Positions 55,820-64,000 of a DNA stretch of 64,000 nucleotides are shown here, in pieces. The stretch covers positions 2,381,036-2,445,035 of the forward strand of contig MSED01000005.1 in NCBI GenBank assembly GCA_002099365.1, in the 5' to 3' direction. A model generated the notes under the pieces. It saw only the letters and a list, made by a program, of their open reading frames with translations, had not been told where the DNA came from and searched no databases. Position 1 is the first letter of the stretch; every line of letters starts with the position of its first letter. Both the position numbers and the translations under genes were made by a program. Source of the DNA: Phialophora verrucosa (taxonomy: Eukaryota > Ascomycota > Eurotiomycetes > Chaetothyriales > Herpotrichiellaceae).

Positions 55820-56887
55820 GGACTGTCGTTTTGTCAGTGCCCGTAGCAACGTCGACTGGGTGCTCTGGGGGTTTCGGACCTCTGTCTTGCGTTGGCTAAT
55901 CGGTAATATGAGCTACGATTGGCGCATTCGCTGTCACGGATCAAATCGATCGACGAATAAATATCTTACTTATACTCGTATCTTTCTCCACGCGCTCACC
56001 CCGTCCTCTGTCTCCTCTGGTTCCTGTAGTTGCGATGATGTCGACAAACATTGAATCGGCAGGTTGAGTGGGCGACCCCCGCATGCCCCTCTAGTTTGCC
56101 CCTCAGGCGCCCCTCTTGCGCCCCTCTTTCTGCCTGCAATAACCGTAACAGCATTTTACACTACTTGGAGCCGAACGTTCCTTTCCATCCCGTCCTAATG
56201 GCGGTAGTTTCGTATGTAGCTGTTGTTTTGTCCCTCAGGCGCTCCAAAGATTGTCGCAATAATGAGCGCCTCTTCGTCGCCGTCGTGGCAGCCAAGGGCC
56301 AACAACAAAGATCGACCCTGCTAAACCCCTTGACTTTTGGGCTGTGCGACACAGATTCTTCCTTAAGCTCGTCTAGCCTATCGAACTTGTCTCAGCCAAC
56401 GTTAAACTCACCCAAAAGCCCTGGACTTTCTGTACTTTCTTCCTCTCTCAGCCGCACCTCTGGGCGAGCAGCCACAATGGCCGGAAATGATTCGCTCGGG
56501 TCCCTTGTCGCAACCGAGTCCTCGTGTCACTGGCCCAACGATATGCAAAAGCCACTCTAATTATTAGGCGAACACATTCGACTGCCAGCATTGAGTGATG
56601 TGGCCGTTGACAGCTCGAGCTTCCGTTCCTATGTCTTGGGTGTCTTCAGCCTCATTCCCTTTCGACTCTTTGGTTCTTGATTCTTGATTCTTGCTTTCTC
56701 TGTTGTAGCTGCATCTGACTCAGTCTTGTGCCCCAGGCTGCCACGCGTCGCGCCTTGTGCTGTCACTGTCGCCTTGCTTACACCACGCGATCATATTTGA
56801 GCGCGTTCGAGAGTTCGAGCCAAGCAACATCTTACTGACTCATTGGGGAGCTGTGTTGTCGCTGCTTAAAAACAACCTCAAACCGAT
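55820..56887. other. Intergenic region, 1.1 kb
   Basis: Between permease and calpain; includes CT-rich stretches near 56640-56700, likely promoter or leader of the calpain gene. No gene seen. Confidence 0.45.
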
Positions 56888-59800
56888 ATGGATGACCGCA
56901 GAGACAATGTTGGAGGTGGCGGTCGGTACTATGGCCCACCGCCTGATCTGAACATCCCACCACCGCAGCCCAAAATGCGTCGTAAGATACGCCGGCAGCC
57001 TCCACAGGAGACGGTGAACCTATTCTGGGATCGAATGGCTGCCAGGTTTCCGGGCAAAGTCTTTACAGTCCTGCCGGACAATCCCTATGCTCGGAAGAAG
57101 GCGGCAAAGACGCCCCATGGCACCGTCTCTGGCCAACGCGCGGCAAAATCATACGAGGAAGCTCGTGCCGAATGCGAGAAAGACGTGAACAGGATTATCA
57201 AGGAGTGTCGTAGACTCAACCAGAAGTATCGAGATCTGCACTTCGATATCGAGTGGGACCTGAAGTCGGGCCAGCGGAATTGCCTGGATGGCTTGAGTAC
57301 GCCGGGAGACTCGATGAAACCAAAGGGCGTCAAGAGAATAACGGTTTGCTCCCCGTTTAACCCAGTTTGTCGGATCGGGTTGCTAAGCTTTTTCAGGACA
57401 TCTTCGAGAAACCTCAATTCTTCATCAATGGTCCTACTGCTGGCGATGTCCGGCAGGGCCGCGATGGGGACTGCTACCTGATGGCTGCCCTCTGTGGCCT
57501 GGGCAATATGGAGGGTCTGATCGACAAAGTCTGTGTCAAACATGACGAGGACTGCCAAGCTGTTGGAGTGTACGGCTTTGTGTTCTTTCGAGGTAAGGCT
57601 CTGTCGCTCGAGTGGGAGGCTAAATCGTAACACTCATGGCTGCTCTTAGATGGCGAATGGCAGCATACCATCGTCGACGATAAGCTTTACACCCGGGCGC
57701 CTGACTACGATGAGGCCCAGGACGAGCGTGTGGTTTGGGACGACATCAACCGTGTCGACAGCGCCGAGGAATACCGGAAGGCACATCTTACGGGCTCACG
57801 GGCGCTGTACTTTGCTCAATGCAGTGATGAGAACGAGACCTGGCTGCCACTGCTCGAAAAGGCTTATGCGAAAGCTCACGGAGACTTTGCCTCTATTGAT
57901 GGAGGTTTCACAGGGGAAGCCATTGAGGACCTGACAGGAGGGGTGACCACGGAGATCTACAGCACCGATATTCTGGATCGCGATGCCTTCTGGCGCGATG
58001 AGCTAACGCAAGTCGGCCAGGAGTTTCTCTTTGGTTGTGCGACCGGGTTCTACGCGAATTGGCTTGACACCAGTGGCGTGCCCCGTGAACGCGAAGGGAT
58101 CTCCGAAGGCCACGCCTATAGCATCATGGATGCGAAGGAGATCAAGGGTCAGCGCTTGTTGAAGCTCCGCAACCCCTGGGGTAAGAAGGAGTGGACAGGG
58201 AGATGGAGCGATGGCAGCTCAGAATGGACGCCCGAATGGATGCAGCTGCTCGACCACAAGTTCGGGAACGATGGCATTTTCTGGATCTCGTATGAGGATC
58301 TGCTGAAAAAGTATCAACATTTTGACCGGACAAGAATCTTTGGTCCAGAATGGACCGTGACACAACGCTGGACCAGTGTCAGTGTGTCGTGGTCGGCTGA
58401 ATATCACAGCACGAAATTCTCGTTGACTCTAGAAGAGAAGACGCGGGTCGTGATTGTTCTAGCACAGCTGGACGAATCCTACTTCGGCGGCCTCGAGGGC
58501 GGCTATGGATTCGACCTCCAGTTCCGCCTCGAGTCCGACAATAAGGAGGACGAGAACGACTACATAGTCCGGTCCAACGGAAACTACGCCATGGCTAGGT
58601 CCGTCAGCACGGACATCGAGCTGGAAGCCGGCACCTATTCGGTCTTGATGAATATCACAGCCACGAGGCACTCGGACCGGGAACATGTCGAAGACGTGCT
58701 CCCGGTATACACCGCCACTCGCCGCGAAAAGCTCATTCAGATGGGCTTATCCTATGATTTGGCCCATGCAAAAGGCGTGCACGTGGAGACAAAAGCCGAG
58801 CGGAATGACCGCAAGCTACGGGCAAAGAACAGACGAGCCAAAGCACGAGAGAAGATGAAGCAGCGGGCCAAGTCTCAAGCCGAGAAAGAATGGAGAAGAG
58901 AGAAGAAGGAACACGAGCTCGACCGGAAGAGAAGCACAAGAAAAAACCACTGGCGACAAAGGAAGAATCGCATCAACGATGATTTTGAAGAGGAGATCAT
59001 AATCACGCGACGCACGGAGAGGCAAGGCACATTCGACAGCGTAGTTCTAGAGAAGCCTCAGGGCCGGATTGAGGCTATCAATGAGGTGCATGGAATAATC
59101 AACGGAAGCGACAAAGAGCCAGCCGACGCGACTGAAGAACCTAACGGCGTATCCCAACCAGAGGGCAAGCCGACCGAAGACGTCTCGACTCAGAAGCTTG
59201 TTGAGCCTCTCGAGGATGTGATCAAAGCCGCAGATGCAGAAACACAGGCCAACGCATCTGAGACTCCTTTGAGTAGCGATACAACACACGAGACCACGCC
59301 AGCACCAGAAGCACCAGGCGAGAACAAAACACCAGCACCAAATGTGGAGGCTAAAGGCTCCGCTGTCGTCACAGACGTTAAGCCTCTGTCGAATGCACCG
59401 CCACTGTCCCAGCAGGAGCATATCGCCGGCGGCATCTCTGTCAACGGAGGCGAAGCAGGGAAACTTCACCAGAAAGAGAGGGTTACCCATGACCCCTTCT
59501 ACGAGCGGCCTCAACGGAGCGACACCCTCGATACAACGGCCGCAATAATCGGCATCGGCAATGGCGCAGATTTAACCCATGAACCTGAGGAAGATTGCTC
59601 CGGAAGCGGGCGAATTAGACTGCCACCACGAAATGGCAACCGTCAAAACGGCGCAGGAGACTCGAAGCCAGACGGAGAAGAGGCCGCCTCCGATGCAGAT
59701 TCTTTCCCTCCCTTCGAATGGGACTCCGAACTCGACTTCTCCGGCCCCGGTAGCAGCGACTCCGACAGCTCCTTGTACTCAATGGTCGAGCGCAGAATGC

Positions 59801-60360
59801 GCCCTCGGTTTAGACCGACATATACGCTACGAGGGGGCAGAGGCCGACGTTCACGGTCTCCGCCCATAGGACCGGTGCCACCGCCAGGACCAAGAGAATA
59901 CATTGAGATCGTGGAGAAAGGCGGTAACGCAGATGCGGACGATGACGGGCCAGAGGAAACATGGAACGCCGTCTGCGTAGTCGGCCTGAGGGTCTACTCG
60001 ACGCTCAAAGGCGAGGGCGTGAAGTTGAAAGTCATTAGACCGACCGGGCTCTCAGACGACGACGAAGACCCGAAGAAGGGCGAGAGCCACGAACCTACGG
60101 ACGGAGCTGGAGATGGCGAGGGACCAGCCGGCAAAGTGGAAGCCACTTTGGATCCCGACGATATTTCCAAGGGTGCTGTCGCGGTCGAGCCGGAAAGTAC
60201 GGCCCACGTCGTTGAAGGGGGTGGTGAAGCAAACGTGATTGACAGGGGAGATGAGCTGAAGTTGGGCTCGAGAGGAACACAATCGACAGGAGAAGGAGGG
60301 GTTACGGTGTCGACGAAGGGGAGAAGGTCTCGACGGGAGATGCGGCTGCCCAGGCGGTAA
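56888..60360 (+). CDS. Calpain-family cysteine protease with long disordered tail
   Basis: Exons are 56888-57343, 57397-57592 and 57650-60360 with introns of 53 and 57 nt; 1120 residues. The papain-like calpain core runs from about residue 100 to 420. The catalytic triad is complete: C178 in GRDGDCYLMAALCGLG, H372 in SEGHAYSIMDA, N392 in LLKLRNPWGKKEWTGRWSDGS. A calpain beta-sandwich-like domain follows (TSVSVSWSAEYHSTKF...LAQLDESYFGG, about 460-590). The remaining half is a basic helical segment (about 600-690, KQRAKSQAEKEWRREKK) and then low-complexity acidic, Pro/Ser-rich sequence. No EF-hands are visible, so Ca-dependence would rest on the core. It is not obviously PalB/Rim13; substrates are unknown. 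Confidence 0.92.
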
Positions 60361-60696
60361 TGAGGGTGCGCATCGGTACCTACAGCCACTTTGATCCCTT
60401 TCTCTCCGGCAGCTTGAACTGCTGGACAAAACCGGCTTAATGAAATTGCACTCGCAACGACGATCTAGATCCGAACAAGCTCGGCAGGTACATGATAGCC
60501 ATGAGAGATATAGATATGAGATATAAATGGATAGACCTATATTTCAGCTCCGGACCGCGGCGGCGGCGATGACGACGACGACGACGACGACGCCTGGAAC
60601 GGCAGTCCACAGAACTTGCTCTGCAAGCTGACCTACGCAGCTATTCACGCCTTATGGCCATTCTCCTCCTTCTCTCTCTCTCTGTCTGTGTGTGTC
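60361..60696. other. Convergent intergenic region with trinucleotide repeat
   Basis: Contains a CGG run passing into (GAC)n at about 60556-60592 and CT repeats at 60668-60690. No gene. Confidence 0.6.
60556..60592. repeat. CGG/GAC trinucleotide microsatellite
   Basis: Four CGG units are followed by about seven GAC units in the spacer between calpain and methyltransferase genes. Confidence 0.85.
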
Positions 60697-61719
60697 CTAT
60701 TTCTTCTTCTTGACGAACAAGATGGCCCCGTGCGCGGTGCCCTTGACGCGCTCCTTGCCCTTCTCGACCCCGGCCTCGTGCAAAAGCCGCTCGATCTCGC
60801 GCCTCATCATCCTGACCACGTCGCGCTCCGTGCCCACGTCGTCCGGGTGCGCCTGGCGCCACCGCGTCTCGGCGCTGCCCGTGCCGAGCATCTTCTCGAA
60901 CGTGTCGAGATCGACCTCAGGCTCGCCGACGAAGAAGGGCGTCGCGGGATCCCAGTCCACGCGCCGGAACGTGGCTTTGTCGAATGACGACGCGAAGAGG
61001 GTCGCGTCTGCGTCCGCTCTCACATCCGCGTCCGCACCCGCAGCTAGAGTCCACGGGAGGGGGAGGTCGACGTAGGAATCCCGCGCGAGCATGTTTCCTG
61101 GGGTGAGATACTCGGCCAGGTGCCGTTCTCGGTGCTCGAGCATGGCCGCGTCGATGGCCTGCGCGTTGGGCAGGGACGGGTGGGCGCGCACCGGCCCGCT
61201 GGTCCAGATGGCGACGGTGCCGCCTGGCTTGAGGACGCGGGCCGCGGCGCGCCAGAACCCCGGCATGTCGAACCAGTGGGCCGCGTTGGCGGCGGTGACG
61301 AGGTCGACGCTCGCGTCCCCGATCGGGTTGTCGGGGAGGGTGAGCGCGGAGCCTAGGTCTTCGGCCGTGGAGCGTTTGAAGCGGATCGGCGAACCGCTGC
61401 CGTGAGAGGTGCGGACGGCGCTGGTCGCCGCGCGCGCGGTGCTGAGCATCCCCTCGGACGGGTCGATGCCGATGGCGTGCGCGAAAAAGGGGGCCAGGTT
61501 GGCCGTCACGTTGCCCGGGCCGCAGCCCACGTCGAGGACGGTGTCCAACTCGCCGCCTGTGGCGACGTGATGGTCAAGCACCGTTTCGTACACTTTGGGG
61601 TGGTAGTCGCGGCGGGCTTGGGCGTAGTGTTTGCCTTGCTCCTGGTTGTAGGAACTGAAGGTCTTTTCTTTTGTGAAAGGAGCGGGTGCCGGAGCGGGTG
61701 TCGAGTCAGGTGTCGGCAT
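60697..61719 (-). CDS. SAM-dependent methyltransferase (trans-aconitate methyltransferase-like)
   Basis: 340 residues, intronless. Class I Rossmann methyltransferase: motif I VLDVGCGPGN at about 60-69, the acidic end of strand 2 IGIDPSEGML, LVTAANAAHWFD for motif II and VLKPGGTVAIW for motif III. The opening FSSYNQEQGKHYAQARRDYHP and the C-terminal tail resemble fungal Tmt1-type trans-aconitate 3-methyltransferases and related orphan enzymes (Crg1-like). The substrate is not determinable. The extreme C-terminus is Lys-rich (VKKKK). No targeting signal; cytosolic is expected. GC-rich compared with its neighbours. Confidence 0.85.
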   Translation of the reverse strand: MPTPDSTPAPAPAPFTKEKTFSSYNQEQGKHYAQARRDYHPKVYETVLDHHVATGGELDTVLDVGCGPGNVTANLAPFFAHAIGIDPSEGMLSTARAATSAVRTSHGSGSPIRFKRSTAEDLGSALTLPDNPIGDASVDLVTAANAAHWFDMPGFWRAAARVLKPGGTVAIWTSGPVRAHPSLPNAQAIDAAMLEHRERHLAEYLTPGNMLARDSYVDLPLPWTLAAGADADVRADADATLFASSFDKATFRRVDWDPATPFFVGEPEVDLDTFEKMLGTGSAETRWRQAHPDDVGTERDVVRMMRREIERLLHEAGVEKGKERVKGTAHGAILFVKKKK

Positions 61720-62189
61720 TGTGGTTGGTGGTTTCGTATGGCGTGGCGTAGTCTGGTGCGATGGGACAAAATGTGATCTGAGGTGTCCGAGGCAATCGAT
61801 ATTCTCCGTAGGGGCTCCGGTAAAGGGAACCGCTCCCTCAGGTTAAATAGGCAAGGAGGCAAGAATATCTTTCTTCCCGTGCTGGACAGTCTTGACGAGA
61901 GTGTGCAAGATAGAGGAAGATGGACGTTTCTTTCTCGAGGAGGTTGAGAGACAATGCCGCCTTTTTGTAGTCCTCGCAAGGCTGAATGTCACGGAGCCAG
62001 CCAATAGCAGCCAATAGGAATAGGGAACTGCCCTGGCAGGGCCGGTTCAGGTGGCAGGACGACACTATGCCTAATGCAGGGCACCACTGCGAGGACTGTT
62101 ATCCACTCTTTCAATCGTGGAGACCAGGCGCGTGGCCCAAGGAGCTTCATAAGCATTATAAGCTTCACGCCGGATGCGCTGCCCCTTGC
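61720..62189. other. Intergenic region
   Basis: Promoter of the methyltransferase and 3' flank of the Zn2Cys6 gene. No feature seen. Confidence 0.45.
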
Positions 62190-63837
62190 TCATTCGCCAA
62201 ACGTGCGGGCCGCGGTATCAGCCAGCAAGGCTGCCTGCCGGACTCCTGTCGATGCAGCGATGCGTCGAAGTTGCTCCACAGCGAACTCCCGCACAGCAGG
62301 AGTGTTGAGTCGCGTCAGCGCCACGAAATACAACGGCTGGATCAAGGAGAGGATACCTGTGACACAGAGATTAGCTTGCTGCCTAGTCGGACACTGCTAC
62401 GGCGACAACTTGCGTGGATTGTCATGGAAAGACCGGATCGAGATGCAGATGTCGGCGGACAATTCCCGGATCACGGACGCAGCGTGGGAGTTCTGGACGA
62501 GGTCTGGAGTGGCGGATTGGGCCTCGTTCTCCAGAATCATTTGCTTGACAATAATCCTGAGGCCCCGCCAATTATTCCACGCGTCCGCGATCCAGTTGTT
62601 GGGATAGAAATGGAGGTGTCCCTTCAACCAGCTACCGGCGGATGTCGCCTCCGGGTCGTAGACTGAGGAGTATTTCCAGCTTGGATTCAAGCCCGCTCGC
62701 CAGGCCTCGAGATCGTGGTCAAGCTCAAGGAGCGTTGCCCTGATGGCCGCCGGATCTGTGATCTCGCCGTCGTTCAGTGCGGCTCGAAGGTTTATTGTGC
62801 GGAACGAGATCTCGGAGATCGAGCCAGGGCTGGCAACCTTGCGCTGCTGCCACTGTCTTCTAGTGGCGCTGGTTTGGAAGTTGTACGTGGTTTGGACCAA
62901 GGCAGATGGTACCGCAGTGCATTGCTGCATGCAGGCCAGAAGCTAGGTTGTGTGTTCAGCATTAATGGTCACCTTATCGGGGGCTACTGGGGACGAGACC
63001 CACGATGTGAGAGCGGCTCTGGATGTATAGCTGGCCGCCGCGGTCGTGGTCAAACTGTTTCTGACCTCGAAGCTCCAGCAGAGCAGCGGCTGCCTTGACA
63101 TGGGCCTCCCAGCAGTGATACCGGTCCCAGGTTCGGAAATTGACAATCTGTTTGATCGGTAAGCTGCACGGCATGAAGACTGAGGAGGACGTGGCTCGAT
63201 ATACCTCAAACAGGATTAAAAGAATGACAGCCATGAGGGTCACATTTTCAGCGACTCGATACGGGTCAATAAGGAGTGGCTTCAAAGCCGTCAACGTATT
63301 GCAGTAATGCTCCTTGGATTTCGATTCGAGCTCGGGTGCATATGATACGTTAGAGAGGCCCGCCAGACCTACAGCGTCGATGGCTGCTCGTAGGACATTG
63401 CTAGGCCTGTCGTCGAGGTACGAATGAGCGAGCCAGGCATGATAACCACTGAAGAAAGGTTCCTCGTCGAAGGAATACTTGGCGAAGAAGAAATTGGCCC
63501 CGAGGTTGTCGGTCGGCACAGATAGAGGGCGTGCTATGCTGTACTGCTTGAGTCGATGCGTCCGAGGTCTTAGTCTTGAACTTGGGGCCTCAGTCGGGAA
63601 TGGTCCATTTATCGCAGCATGGTGCCCCAGGAAAGACCCAAGTCGGTCGGTGGCACCGAATTTCTGCAGCACCTTGCTTGACTCGTCACGAAACATAAGG
63701 TCGACGAGATCACGATAACCCGGGCATTGTGTATTCGATTTCTCGCACCTCATGCATCCTGGCTTTCGCTCATCGCACTTGACCTTCCGCTGGCGACAGC
63801 GCTGACAGCCCTTACTGACTACACCACAGTAAACCAT
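62190..63837 (-). CDS. Zn2Cys6 fungal transcription factor
   Basis: Nuclear regulator. The binuclear cluster is complete, with Cys at 11, 14, 21, 28, 31 and 38 (GCQRCRQRKVKCDERKPGC). Exons 1 and 2 are complement 63205-63837 and 63004-63147; the 57-nt intron between them is in-frame, and the next is 61 nt (62943-63003). The middle region includes HVKAAAALLELRG, typical of the fungal DUF3468-type middle domain. Exon 3 from 62942 reaches TAG at 62397-62399 (440 residues), but LSLIQPLYFVALTRL and REFAVEQLRRIAAST, the family's usual C-terminus, continue in the same frame to a TGA at 62190. A 51-nt intron at 62383-62433 (donor GTCTTT, weak) would connect them and give 492 residues. I favour the longer model. 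Confidence 0.82.
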
Positions 63838-64000
63838 GGTGCCAGGTATCTGGCCGGACTGGGGGTGACCGCGAACCTCAAAAAGGGTCGGCTTTCCTGA
63901 AATTCGAGCGGATTGGTGGGTTCAGATTACGAGAAGCTTGCATGGCTTATGTATTACCGAGTATACTCACTTGGATTCGTCAAAGGAAGCGATCTGTGGT
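63838..64000. other. Upstream region of Zn2Cys6 gene
   Basis: Presumed leader or promoter; nothing recognisable up to the window edge. Confidence 0.4.

Noticed and set aside
1..64000. tRNA, rRNA, CRISPR, rolling-circle or integron features
   Set aside because: Scanned for tRNA B-box-like GGTTCGANTCC on both strands and for repeat arrays; none convincing, and CRISPR is not expected in a fungal genome.

Overview
This is a stretch of a filamentous ascomycete (Pezizomycotina) nuclear genome. The evidence is eukaryotic gene structure throughout: GT-AG introns of about 48-129 nt, one gene at a time with its own promoter, and typical fungal families (HET domain, Zn2Cys6 and bZIP-DUF3425 regulators, an alpha-beta fused tryptophan synthase, MFS sugar transporters, a POT peptide transporter, an F-box protein). 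The many transporters together with EthD and ABM proteins fit a black-yeast-like Eurotiomycete (Chaetothyriales), but that placement is inference only. I found no tRNA, rRNA, CRISPR array or intact transposon.

Layout. 1-12.5 kb: a HET-domain gene cut by the window edge, an FAD oxidoreductase with a bacterial look, a multi-pass membrane protein, an NTF2-like protein, bifunctional tryptophan synthase with a Cpc1/Gcn4-type site in its promoter, an alpha/beta hydrolase and a convergent SDR. 13.8-21.8 kb: an MFS sugar transporter, a small membrane protein, an aldo-keto reductase, a 75-residue conserved-looking protein and, divergent from it, coatomer epsilon. 23.4-36.2 kb: a bZIP-DUF3425 factor, an F-box protein, mitochondrial leucyl-tRNA synthetase, a probably mitochondrial isochorismatase-like hydrolase with a 32-nt exon, and a protein with a retropepsin-like fold whose catalytic Asp appears to be Cys. 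39-47.6 kb: a group that looks like a small catabolic or secondary-metabolite locus: ABM monooxygenase, MFS drug transporter, SDR, EthD protein and POT peptide transporter. 48.2-64 kb: CDK1 and cytosolic tyrosyl-tRNA synthetase as a divergent pair, a maltose-type permease, a calpain-family protease, a SAM methyltransferase and a Zn2Cys6 regulator.

Housekeeping genes (coatomer epsilon, CDK1, two aminoacyl-tRNA synthetases, tryptophan synthase) are interspersed with accessory ones. The most notable accessory observation is at 39.8-43.5 kb. The MFS transporter carries a 17-bp tandem duplication that breaks its frame, and the neighbouring SDR seems to have lost a few bases in its conserved PGVVPT segment. 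This suggests a locus being inactivated, unless both are assembly errors. All exon coordinates below were derived by hand from splice signals, frame continuity and family motifs; none has transcript support here.
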